The position numbers were made by a program, and so were the translations under genes. Positions 1 to 7,379 of a stretch of 11,783 nt of DNA are shown one piece after another. The first letter of the stretch is position 1. Each line of letters begins with the position of its first letter. The DNA is from an uncultured bacterium (GTDB lineage: Bacteria; Bacillota_A; Clostridia; Oscillospirales; Oscillospiraceae), in NCBI GenBank assembly GCA_945917385.1, contig CAMEHJ010000013.1, positions 1 to 11,783 on the forward strand, written 5' to 3'. The notes beneath the pieces are model-generated. The model had not been told where the DNA came from. It saw only the letters and a program-made list of their open reading frames with translations, and did no database searches.

Positions 1-1068
1 AAGAACGTGCAGCAGGCCTACGTCTCAAAGACGATGCAGTTTCGCCGTTTCTTCTTCGCGACGCTCGGCGGGACGCTGTTTTCCGCCGCGGCGGGCATTA
101 CGCTTGCCTACATGGGCTACGGCGTATGGGCGCTGGTTGCGCAGCAGCTTCTGAACGTCACAGTCAACACCGCGATCCTCTGGCTCACGGTCGGGTGGCG
201 GCCGAAGCTCATGTTCTCGCTGCAGAGACTCAAGGGGCTTATCTCCTACGGGTGGAAGCTGCTCGCCTCCGCTCTGCTTGATACGCTCTATCTCAAGTCC
301 TATCAGTTCATAATCGGGCTGAGATATTCCTCGGCTGACCTCGCCTTCTACAACAAGGCGGATCAGCTCCCGACTCTTATAGTCGAAAATATCAACGCCT
401 CCATCGACAGCGTGCTTCTGCCCGTTCTGTCGGCAGAGCAGGACAGCCGCACTCAGGTGCGCGAGATGACGCGCCGCGCCATCAAGACCAGCACCTATAT
501 CATGATGCCGCTGATGATGGGCTTCGCCGTGTGCGCAGAGCCGTTTATCAGGCTGCTGCTCACGGAAAAGTGGCGGCCGTGCGTGCCGTACTTACAGGTT
601 TTCTGCATGATCTACGCGTTTTACCCCCTGCACACGGCAAATCTCAACGCGATCAAGGCGGTGGGACGCAGCGATGTGTTCCTCAAGCTTGAAATCATCA
701 AGAAGGTCATCGAGACGGCGGTGCTGCTGCTGACGATGCGCTTCGGCGTTATGGCGATGGCGCTCGGCCAGCTCTTCTCCGCGACGGTCTCACAGGTCAT
801 CAACGCATGGCCCAACAAGCGCCTGCTCGATTACCCGTACTCACGTCAGCTCAGGGATATGCTGCCCGCGATACTGCTCTCCTGCGTTATGGCGGCGGTG
901 GTCAGCTTTGTGCCGCGGCTCGGACTTTCCGACCTTCCGACGCTGATAATCCAGGTGCTCACGGGCGCTGCGGTGTATGTTGCGGGCTCCGCCGTTTTGA
1001 AGCTTGACAGCTTCACCTTCCTGCTCGGCATTGTTAAAAGATTTCTCGGCAGGGGCAAGGCCGCCTGA
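1..1068 (+). CDS. Wzx-type polysaccharide flippase (lipopolysaccharide/teichoic-type exporter family), 5' truncated by window edge
   Basis: An integral membrane protein of the MOP/Wzx superfamily (polysaccharide biosynthesis protein), expected to flip lipid-linked sugar units across the cytoplasmic membrane. The frame is open from base 1, and the first visible residues (KNVQQAYVSKTMQFRR) match the middle of this family, just before the helix ending in YGVWALVAQQL. The true start is therefore upstream. About 355 codons are visible against a usual 470-500, so roughly 120-140 N-terminal residues are missing. Hydrophobic helices alternate with short polar loops, and a conserved amphipathic stretch (SYGWKLLASALLD, then FYNKADQLP) is typical of the WzxC-like group. 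The protein ends RGKAA at a TGA. The next gene follows after 28 nt. The neighbours (sugar aminotransferase, ATP-grasp ligases) fit a surface-glycan cluster. The family call is firm; the transported glycan cannot be told. Confidence 0.88.
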   Translation, partial: KNVQQAYVSKTMQFRRFFFATLGGTLFSAAAGITLAYMGYGVWALVAQQLLNVTVNTAILWLTVGWRPKLMFSLQRLKGLISYGWKLLASALLDTLYLKSYQFIIGLRYSSADLAFYNKADQLPTLIVENINASIDSVLLPVLSAEQDSRTQVREMTRRAIKTSTYIMMPLMMGFAVCAEPFIRLLLTEKWRPCVPYLQVFCMIYAFYPLHTANLNAIKAVGRSDVFLKLEIIKKVIETAVLLLTMRFGVMAMALGQLFSATVSQVINAWPNKRLLDYPYSRQLRDMLPAILLSCVMAAVVSFVPRLGLSDLPTLIIQVLTGAAVYVAGSAVLKLDSFTFLLGIVKRFLGRGKAA

Positions 1069-1096
1069 CGAAATTTCCCTCAAGGGAGGAATACAC

Positions 1097-2296
1097 ATGA
1101 AGAAAAAACTGCTCCTGCTCGGCGGCTCTCACTATCTGCTGCCGGTCATTGAGGAGGCGCACAGGCTCGGCATCCACGTCATCACCTGCGACTATCTGCC
1201 GGATAACGCCGCGCACAAATACTCCGACGAATACCACAACGTGAGCATCATCGACAAGGACGCCGTGCTTGAGCTTGCAAGAGAGCTTCAAATCGACGGT
1301 ATAAGCTCCTTCGCCTGCGACCCCGGGGTCGTCACCGCCGCTTTTGTTGCGGAGAAGCTGAATTTGCCCTTTGCAGGCTCCTACGAGAGCGTGTCCATAT
1401 TGCAGGACAAGGGGCGCTTTCGCGCATTTCTGTCCGACAACGGCTTCAACGCCCCCTGGTCTGGCAGCTACAAGAGCGTGGACGAGGCGCTCGCGGACTC
1501 TGGGCGCTTTACCTATCCCGCAATCGTAAAGCCCGTTGACTCCGCCGGCAGCAAGGGCGTCAGGCGCATCGACTCGCTCGACGAACTTCAAAGCGCTGCC
1601 GAGCACGCGCTGAGTTTTTCCCACGGCGGCAGGTTTATTGTCGAGCAGTTTCTGGAAAAGCAGGGCGCGTCCTCGGACTCCGACAGCTTTTCAATCGATG
1701 GAAAGCTTGTCTTTACCTCGTTTGACGACCAGCTTTTTGACGAGCGCGCCGAAAACCCCTACACCCCCGCGGCGTACTGCTGGCCCTCGTCCATGCCGCA
1801 GTGGGCGCAGGACGAGCTGAAGGGTGAGCTTCAGCGGCTTATCGACCTGCTGGGGCTGAAAACCGCGCTCTACAACATCGAAAGCCGCCTCTGCACCGAC
1901 GGCAAGACCTACATCATGGAGATGAGTCCGCGCGGCGGCGGCAACCGGCTGAGCGAGGTTCTGCACATGGCGACGGGCGTGAATCTCATTCGCGGCATCG
2001 TCATGGCGTCGGTCGGGCTTGAGCCGGACTGCGTTTGCGACAAGCCGTATGACGGGCTGTGGGCGGAGATCATTCTGCACAGCGACGAAAACGGGCGTTT
2101 TAAGGAGCTGTGGATAGACCCCGAGTGCGAAAACTTCATCGTTGAGCGCGACCTCTGGGTCAGTCCCGGCGACGAGGTGGAGCGTTTTTCCGGCGCGAAC
2201 AAGGCCGTCGGCACGCTGGTCGTGCGCTTCCCCGACAGGGAGACGCTGAATGTGCGCATGGCGGATATGAGCTGGTTTAAGATAGTTACAGAATAA
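1097..2296 (+). CDS. ATP-grasp carboxylate-amine ligase, first of a tandem pair
   Basis: A 399-residue ATP-grasp enzyme. Such enzymes activate a carboxylate as an acyl phosphate with ATP and join it to an amine or another nucleophile. The N-terminal Rossmann-like pre-ATP-grasp domain (about 1-110) begins KKKLLLLGGSHYL and carries a DYLP...SDEY block. The ATP-binding core (about 110-300) has the lysine strand AIVKPVDSAGSKGV (K145), the hinge FIVEQFL (E183), and the metal-binding segment YIMEMSPRGGGNRL (E275). In that segment the usual Glu-x-Asn is Glu-x-Ser, which I believe is common in this subfamily. The C-terminal 90 residues resemble the extra lid domain of CarB/PurK-like proteins. I chose ATG 1097 because AAGGGAGGA (1082-1090) sits 6 nt upstream; an in-frame ATG at 1004 would overlap the flippase and has no good ribosome site. 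The paralogue starts 17 nt after the stop. The substrate is unknown; an amino-sugar or peptide ligase role is inference from context. Confidence 0.88.
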   Translation: MKKKLLLLGGSHYLLPVIEEAHRLGIHVITCDYLPDNAAHKYSDEYHNVSIIDKDAVLELARELQIDGISSFACDPGVVTAAFVAEKLNLPFAGSYESVSILQDKGRFRAFLSDNGFNAPWSGSYKSVDEALADSGRFTYPAIVKPVDSAGSKGVRRIDSLDELQSAAEHALSFSHGGRFIVEQFLEKQGASSDSDSFSIDGKLVFTSFDDQLFDERAENPYTPAAYCWPSSMPQWAQDELKGELQRLIDLLGLKTALYNIESRLCTDGKTYIMEMSPRGGGNRLSEVLHMATGVNLIRGIVMASVGLEPDCVCDKPYDGLWAEIILHSDENGRFKELWIDPECENFIVERDLWVSPGDEVERFSGANKAVGTLVVRFPDRETLNVRMADMSWFKIVTE

Positions 2297-2313
2297 AAAA
2301 CAGGAGAAATATT

Positions 2314-3591
2314 ATGGAAAAGCTTCTCATGCTCGGCACGAGCTACGGTACTCTTGATATGCTCGCCTACGCGAAAAGCCGCGGCGTGTACACCATCGTT
2401 ACGGACTACCTCCCACCGGAGCAGTCTCCCGGCAAACAGGTAAGCGACGAATACTGGATGATAAACACCGGCGACGTGGACGCACTTGAAGCTAAGTGCC
2501 GCGAGGAGGGCGTCACCGGCGTCATCTGCGGCATCAGCGAATTTAACCTTGAGATGTGCATGGAGCTGTGCCGCCGGCTCGGCAAGCCGTGCTACTGCAC
2601 GCCGGAGGCGTGGCATTACAGCCGCGACAAGGTGGACTTCAAGGAGCTGTGCAGAAAGCTCGGCGCACCGCTGCCCACCGACTATTATGTGAGTGAGGCG
2701 CTGACGGATGAGGAGCTTGACAAGGTCGTGTTCCCCGTCGTCGTAAAGCCCGTGGATTTGAGCTGCAACCGCGGCATAAGCTACTGCAATAACAAGGACG
2801 AGCTGAGAGAGGCTTACAAGCTCGCCCGCTCCATGTCCAAGAGCGACAAGATCGTGGTCGAGCGTATGCTCAAGGGCGAGGAGTGGTACAGCTTCTACGC
2901 GCTGGCGCAGGGCAAGGTCAGCCTGATGGGGCTTTGCGCGATGTACGCCCAGCCCGGCGAGCCGAAAAACTGCTACTCTATCACGAGTACCATTTCAAAC
3001 CACGTCGAGAGCTATATTGAGCAGATAAACCCCTACATGGAAAAGGTCCTCAATGCCGTGGGCTGCCGCGAGGGTATCGCGTGGATGCAGGTCATGCTCG
3101 ACGAGGACGGGAAGTTCTACATAATCGAGATGGGCTACCGGCTTGACGGAGACATGATGTACATCCCGTTCAAGGGTCTGCTCGGCTTTGACACGACGGC
3201 GTGGCTCGTTGACTACGCCCTCGGCAAAATCAACACCCCCGCGGAGCTGCCCAAACCTCAGGAGCACGCCTACCGCCGCTGCGCCAGCAGCTATATGCTC
3301 TGGACAAACAAGGGCGGCACCATCGCCTCCATCGAGGGGCTTGACGAAATCGCCGCCATCCCCGGCATCTATGTCGATTCCCTTGCCCGCGTCGGGGACG
3401 AGGTACATAAGTATATGCCGCTCGGCGACATTCTCTTCGACACCGACACCATTGACGAGACCTTTGACATCATCCGCAGGGTCAACGACACCGTCAGCAT
3501 CAAAAACACCGACGGCGAGGACATCCTCATCCGCTACACGGACTTTGACTATCTCAGAAACGTATATCAGGAAGGGCTTGAGGGCAGATAA
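2314..3591 (+). CDS. ATP-grasp domain protein, second of a tandem pair, diverged metal-site motif
   Basis: A 425-residue ATP-grasp protein, clearly a paralogue of the gene just upstream. Both start with a K-L-L-x-L-G strand, share a DYLP block followed by SDEY, and have the ATP-binding lysine at residue 145 (here VVVKPVDLSCNRGI). The pre-ATP-grasp domain covers about 1-105 and the ATP-grasp core about 105-300. The hinge is VVERML (E182) and the metal segment is FYIIEMGYRLDGDMM (E272). Glycine takes the place of the Asn (or Ser) that normally follows the metal Glu by two, and the PRGGGN stretch of the neighbour is absent. A longer C-terminal domain (about 300-425) follows. The start is ATG 2314 with AGGAG 8 nt upstream. 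The two enzymes are probably co-expressed and may act in sequence or on different partners. The substrate is unknown. Reduced or altered catalysis is possible, but the lysine and both glutamates are kept. Confidence 0.85.
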   Translation: MEKLLMLGTSYGTLDMLAYAKSRGVYTIVTDYLPPEQSPGKQVSDEYWMINTGDVDALEAKCREEGVTGVICGISEFNLEMCMELCRRLGKPCYCTPEAWHYSRDKVDFKELCRKLGAPLPTDYYVSEALTDEELDKVVFPVVVKPVDLSCNRGISYCNNKDELREAYKLARSMSKSDKIVVERMLKGEEWYSFYALAQGKVSLMGLCAMYAQPGEPKNCYSITSTISNHVESYIEQINPYMEKVLNAVGCREGIAWMQVMLDEDGKFYIIEMGYRLDGDMMYIPFKGLLGFDTTAWLVDYALGKINTPAELPKPQEHAYRRCASSYMLWTNKGGTIASIEGLDEIAAIPGIYVDSLARVGDEVHKYMPLGDILFDTDTIDETFDIIRRVNDTVSIKNTDGEDILIRYTDFDYLRNVYQEGLEGR

Positions 3592-3611
3592 AGCGCTCAG
3601 GGAAATAAACA

Positions 3612-5123
3612 ATGAAAACAAGAATTGACAAAAAACGCTTTTTCCCCATCGTTATTATCATCGCGGTCGTCCTCGTGCTCGTGTCGGTCAGTCTGCAGCA
3701 GGTGCAATCGACGGTTGACCGTTCCTACGCGCTCATCGCGGACAGGTTCGACTGGCTGTTTATCGCGTCGAATATCTGCGCCTTCGTATTTTCGCTGTGG
3801 GTGGCGTTCGGCCCCTACGGGAAGGTAAAGCTCGGCGGTGAGGACGCAAAGCCTGCATACAGCAAGTTCTCGTGGATTGCCATGATGTTCACCACCTCGT
3901 GCAGCGCGGGACTTATCGTGTTCGGCTTCGTCGAGACCACCATCTACTCCGCCGCGCCCCCCTTCCACGCCGAGCCGTTTTCCATCGAGGCCTACGAGTA
4001 CGCCGCGATGTACACCCACTACCACTGGGGCTTCAACGCATGGACGCTGTATGTGCCCGCGTCCGTCGCCATCGGGTATATGCTCTATAACCGCGGCAAG
4101 ACGCAGATAACCATGTCCGCCGCCTGCGCGCCCGTGCTCAAGGGCCGCGAGACGCGCCTGCCCGGCGTGATAATCGACGTGTTCGGCACCTTCGGCGCGG
4201 TCGCCGCACCGGTCACGTCCATGGGTCTGGGTATGCCGCTGCTGACGCTGCTGCTTCAAAACCTCTTCGGCATCCCGGACGAGTTTGTGCCGCAGCTTCA
4301 GGCCATCATTCTCATCGTCTGGATAGCGATGTTCGGCACGAGCATCTACCTCGGTCTTGACCGCGGCATCAAGAATCTCAGCAATATAAACGTCTACCTC
4401 GCTTTCGGCTTCATGCTGTTTGTGGGCGTGCTCGCCGGCGTGTTCTACTGCTTCTCGGCGGAGGTCAACGCCTTCGGTATGTACATCCAGAACTTCATAC
4501 ATATGCTCACCTACACCGACCCCTACGGCGACGGCAAGTTCGTGCAGAGCTGGACGGTGTGGTACTGGGCATGGCTCATCGTGTATATGCCGCTGATGGG
4601 CGTATTCAACGCGAGGATTTCCAAGGGCCGCACCCTGCGCGAGATCGCGATAGGGCAGATGATCTGGTGCTCACTGGGCTGCTGGGTCGCAATGATGACG
4701 CTCGGCAACTACGCGATAAAGCTCCAGATGACCGGCGCTGCCGACGTTGCGGGCGCACTCGCCTCCGGCGGACAGCCCGCGGCGGTGCTCGCTATCATCG
4801 GGGCAATGCCCGCGCCGAAGCTGATGATGGCGATCGTGGCGGTTTTGTGCTTCGTATTCATGGCGACCACGGTGGACTCAAGCGCATACGTCGCGGCGGA
4901 GTCCACGGTCGTGCGCGAATCTGCCGACGCGCAGGCGCCGCGCTGGTGCCGCGTGTTCTGGGCGGCGGTCATCTGCGCCATCACCTTTGTTCTGCTCATG
5001 GTCGGCGGCTTCAGCGCCGTTCAGATGCTCGCACTGCTTATCGGTCTTCCGCTCGCGGTGCTGATGTTCGTCGTCGTGTGGTCGGCGGTCAAGGCGCTCA
5101 GAGAGGACTGCAAAAGGAGTTGA
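3612..5123 (+). CDS. BCCT-family transporter, CaiT-like (betaine/carnitine/choline type)
   Basis: A 503-residue, 12-helix secondary transporter of the betaine/choline/carnitine family in the cytoplasmic membrane. Family marks are clear: the KPAYSKFSWIAMMFT segment (about 80-94), the helix-4 signature HYHWGFNAWTLY (H138, W139, W144), and the family hallmark WTVWYWAWLIVY (W314, W319, W321) followed by NARISKGRTLREI. The stretches VTSMGLGMPLLT and MLTYTDPYGDGKF resemble the carnitine/butyrobetaine antiporter CaiT more than BetP or OpuD, judged from memory of those sequences. On that alignment Met331 of CaiT is kept (M329). Arg262, linked to sodium independence, is replaced by Asn in a SNIN motif like that of sodium-coupled members. 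A quaternary ammonium solute is likely; whether uptake or exchange is open. The start is ATG 3612 behind a modest AGGGAAA site. The last codons hold the ribosome site of the next gene. Confidence 0.93.
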   Translation: MKTRIDKKRFFPIVIIIAVVLVLVSVSLQQVQSTVDRSYALIADRFDWLFIASNICAFVFSLWVAFGPYGKVKLGGEDAKPAYSKFSWIAMMFTTSCSAGLIVFGFVETTIYSAAPPFHAEPFSIEAYEYAAMYTHYHWGFNAWTLYVPASVAIGYMLYNRGKTQITMSAACAPVLKGRETRLPGVIIDVFGTFGAVAAPVTSMGLGMPLLTLLLQNLFGIPDEFVPQLQAIILIVWIAMFGTSIYLGLDRGIKNLSNINVYLAFGFMLFVGVLAGVFYCFSAEVNAFGMYIQNFIHMLTYTDPYGDGKFVQSWTVWYWAWLIVYMPLMGVFNARISKGRTLREIAIGQMIWCSLGCWVAMMTLGNYAIKLQMTGAADVAGALASGGQPAAVLAIIGAMPAPKLMMAIVAVLCFVFMATTVDSSAYVAAESTVVRESADAQAPRWCRVFWAAVICAITFVLLMVGGFSAVQMLALLIGLPLAVLMFVVVWSAVKALREDCKRS

Positions 5124-5127
5124 TTTC

Positions 5128-6225
5128 ATGTCTGTAATAAATGTAACCCGCTCGTCCCTGCCGGATTTCGAGGAATACTGCGCGGAGATACGCAGCATCT
5201 GGGACAGCCGCTGGCTCACCGGTATGGCGGACAAGCACCAGCAGCTTGAACGGGAGCTGCGCGAATATCTCGGCGTTTCCAACATCTCGCTTATCGCAAA
5301 CGGCCATCTCGCCCTTGAGACGATAATTCAGGCGATGGGGCTGCACGGCGAGATTATCACCTCGCCCTTTACCTTCGCCTCCACCACCCACGCCATCGTC
5401 CGCTGCGGCTGTACCCCCGTGTTCTGCGATATTAGCGGCCGCGACTACACCATCGACGCGGACAAAATTGAGGCGCTTATCACGGACAAAACCGTCGCCA
5501 TCATGCCTGTCCACGTCTACGGCAGTCTCTGCGACACGGACAAAATTGACGCCATTGCCAAAAAGCACAATCTCAAGGTCATCTACGACGCCGCACACGC
5601 CTTCGGCGTGAAGAAAAACGGCGTCAGCGCCGCCTGCTTTGGGGACGCGTCCATGTTCTCGTTCCAGGCGACGAAGGTGTTTCACACCATTGAGGGCGGC
5701 GCGCTCTGCTTTAAGGACGAGAGCCTTGAAAGAAGGATACGCGATATAAAGAATTTCGGCATCCACGGTCCGGAGTCCGTGCCCGCCGTCGGCGGCAACG
5801 CGAAGATGAACGAGTTTTGTGCCGCGATGGGGCTTTGCAATCTGCGCCACCTGTCCGACTGGATAGAAAACCGCCGCGAGCTGAGCGAGCATTACGACGC
5901 AAGGCTCGGAGGCGTCAAGGGCATCACGCTTCGCGCAAAGCAGGAGGGCGTTTCGCATAACTACATCTACTACCCCGTGGTGTTCGACGGGTATAAATAC
6001 AGCCGCGACGAGGTGTTTGACCGCCTCTGCGCCGAGGGAATAGTTCCGCGCAAGTATTTCTACCCCATCACCAACGACTTTGAATGTTACCGCGGCAAGC
6101 CCGGCTTCGACCCCGCGCTCACGCCGGTGGCAAAGCACATAGGGGACTGCGTTCTGACGCTGCCGCTCTTTGAGGGGATGGAGCATGATACCGTTGACCG
6201 CATCTGCGACATCATCCTTGCTTGA
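5128..6225 (+). CDS. DegT/DnrJ/EryC1/StrS-family PLP-dependent sugar aminotransferase
   Basis: A 365-residue cytoplasmic aminotransferase of fold type I. These enzymes move an amino group, usually from glutamate, onto a nucleotide-linked keto sugar (3- or 4-keto-6-deoxy sugars). The cofactor-site landmarks are in the expected order: ANGHLALE for the phosphate cup (58-65), MPVHVYGS (126-133), VIYDAAHAFG with the pyridine-binding Asp154, and FSFQATKVFHTIEGG with the Schiff-base Lys183. GNAKMNEFCAAMG provides the conserved dimer loop. Length is normal. AGGAG (5115-5119) lies inside the end of the transporter gene and the start is 4 nt past its stop, so the two are translationally coupled. No sugar dehydratase is in view, so the keto-sugar substrate must come from upstream or elsewhere. 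The family is certain; the exact sugar (for example 4-amino-4,6-dideoxyhexose) is not resolvable. Confidence 0.93.
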   Translation: MSVINVTRSSLPDFEEYCAEIRSIWDSRWLTGMADKHQQLERELREYLGVSNISLIANGHLALETIIQAMGLHGEIITSPFTFASTTHAIVRCGCTPVFCDISGRDYTIDADKIEALITDKTVAIMPVHVYGSLCDTDKIDAIAKKHNLKVIYDAAHAFGVKKNGVSAACFGDASMFSFQATKVFHTIEGGALCFKDESLERRIRDIKNFGIHGPESVPAVGGNAKMNEFCAAMGLCNLRHLSDWIENRRELSEHYDARLGGVKGITLRAKQEGVSHNYIYYPVVFDGYKYSRDEVFDRLCAEGIVPRKYFYPITNDFECYRGKPGFDPALTPVAKHIGDCVLTLPLFEGMEHDTVDRICDIILA

Positions 6226-6234
6226 GGCGGCACT

Positions 6235-6579
6235 ATGGGTAAATACGAAACCGCCCTTTTGTGGGTCATCCTGATTCTCAGCGGCCTTTTGTACTCGTGG
6301 ACGAAGAAAAAGCGCAATGAGGCCGTCATGCGCGAGATGACCAGCGACACCACACCGCCGCCCAAGGACACACGCGACAACTTCCTGTTTGAGGGGCTTA
6401 TCGCAGGCGTGTTCACGGGCTGGCTCGTCGGGTATCTCGGTTTAGCCGACAAGACCGTGGCTATGAGCTTTGGGGTCATAGCCGGGTTCTGCGCGGGGCT
6501 TGTAATCAAAAAACCCAAGAAAAAAGAAAGAGAAGAAGCCGCCACGGAACCGGCGGAAAACGAAGAAAAAGGAAGCTGA
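6235..6579 (+). CDS. Small three-helix membrane protein of unknown function
   Basis: I do not recognise this 114-residue protein. It has one hydrophobic helix near the N-terminus (about 7-20), then a basic segment (TKKKRNEAVMRE) and a polar proline-bearing linker (about 36-50). Two closely spaced glycine-rich helices follow (about 51-70 and 74-91), and the tail is highly charged, Lys-rich then Glu-rich. The charge pattern suggests the basic tail stays in the cytoplasm. It begins 9 nt after the aminotransferase stop with a weak GAGGCGG ribosome site and is the last gene of the operon. Its stop codon lies in the loop of the terminator hairpin. Coding status is supported by coherent helix/charge architecture and tight spacing, not by a known family. 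Its role may be in the glycan cluster or independent. Confidence 0.7.
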   Translation: MGKYETALLWVILILSGLLYSWTKKKRNEAVMREMTSDTTPPPKDTRDNFLFEGLIAGVFTGWLVGYLGLADKTVAMSFGVIAGFCAGLVIKKPKKKEREEAATEPAENEEKGS

Positions 6580-6600
6580 AAAATCGGCTTCCTTTTTCTT
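6563..6600. terminator. Bidirectional intrinsic terminator between convergent operons
   Basis: A perfect 14-bp inverted repeat pairs 6563-6576 with 6587-6600 around a 10-nt loop that contains the TGA of the small membrane protein. An A-run on the left arm becomes a T-run on the right (CCTTTTTCTTTTC), and the opposite strand also ends in TTTTTC. It can therefore stop transcription of both the plus-strand glycan operon and the minus-strand nadE operon, which ends 13 nt beyond the hairpin. Confidence 0.88.
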
Positions 6601-6612
6601 TTCTTATTCGGT

Positions 6613-7353
6613 TTATCCCTTGTAGTCGAGGTAGGTCAGCGGCATACGGCGCTTGTGGGCGGTGGCGTTATAGCGGCGCTCTATAAGCTCAGTGTCCGCT
6701 TCGCTGTGCGCCTTGCCATTGAGCAGGTAGCTGTCGATGGAGGCATAGGTGATGCCCATCTCCTGCTCGTCCGTCTGCCCCTCGAAGAGCGCGGCGGAAG
6801 GCGCCTTGTCTATGATGCAGCGCGGCGCGCCCAGAAATTCAAGAAACTCGAATATCTCTTTGACGGTCAAGTCCGCGATGGGGTTAAAGTCATAGGCGCC
6901 GTCACCCCACTTGGTGAAGTAGCCCATTGTGGCCTCACTTCGGTTGCCGGTACCGGCGACGAGGCGGTTCTCGCTCTGCCCGACGGTGTAGAGCGTTATC
7001 ATTCTGAGACGGGGATTGATGTTCGCGCCCGCCATCGGGGATATCTCCGCCGCCGCGCTTATCGTCTCCACCGCGCAGTTCTTCAGCGGGGTGAGGTCAA
7101 CGATGCGCGTCTCGATGCCGTACTTTTCCGCGACGACAAGCGCGTCGTCCTTGTCGCGGCCGTAGTTGCGGCTGGAGGAGCAGGGCATGATGATGCCGAC
7201 CGTATTGTCACAGGCCGCTTTGCACAGTATGCCGACAAGCGTACAGTCCTTGCCGCCGCTGTTGCCATATATTATGCCGCTTGCGTGTGCGCTTGCAACG
7301 GTGTCTCTGATAAACGCGACGCGCCTGTCAAACTCTTCCTGATAGTTTCTCAT
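6613..7353 (-). CDS. nadE: NH3-dependent NAD(+) synthetase
   Basis: The final step of NAD biosynthesis: ATP-driven amidation of deamido-NAD (nicotinate adenine dinucleotide). The 246-residue protein is the short, ammonia-using form without a nitrilase-type glutaminase domain. The ATP pyrophosphatase loop is at 31-37 and reads NSGGKDC where most NadE have SGGxDS, so Ser is replaced by Cys and Lys sits mid-loop. Further signatures follow: NINPRLRMITLY (111-122), GTGNRSEATMGYFTKWGDG (134-152), DFNPIADLT, and PSAALFEGQTDEQEMG (185-200). The conserved C-terminal HKRRMP is also present. The start at 7353 has AAGGAGG 7-8 nt upstream. It is the last gene of the pyrG-glmS-purA-nadE series, but is set apart from purA by a 210-nt structured leader, so it may have its own control. 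Confidence 0.95.
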   Translation of the reverse strand: MRNYQEEFDRRVAFIRDTVASAHASGIIYGNSGGKDCTLVGILCKAACDNTVGIIMPCSSSRNYGRDKDDALVVAEKYGIETRIVDLTPLKNCAVETISAAAEISPMAGANINPRLRMITLYTVGQSENRLVAGTGNRSEATMGYFTKWGDGAYDFNPIADLTVKEIFEFLEFLGAPRCIIDKAPSAALFEGQTDEQEMGITYASIDSYLLNGKAHSEADTELIERRYNATAHKRRMPLTYLDYKG

Positions 7354-7379
7354 GTTTATTCCTCCTTGGTTCAGCTTTT

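Noticed and set aside
1004..1096. An in-frame upstream ATG at 1004 that would lengthen the first ATP-grasp protein by 31 residues
   Set aside because: It overlaps the flippase end, has no ribosome site, adds a Pro/Cys/Ser-rich sequence unlike the family, and the start at 1097 has a strong AAGGGAGGA and the expected first beta strand.
3597..4502. Long antisense open frames opposite the glycan and housekeeping genes
   Set aside because: Their products are His/Arg/Val/Gly-rich with no recognisable domains and follow from GC-biased codons of the real genes.
3612..5123. A phosphocholine (lic-type) decoration locus
   Set aside because: No choline kinase, cytidylyltransferase or LicD-type transferase is visible in the window; only a transporter of a compatible family is present.
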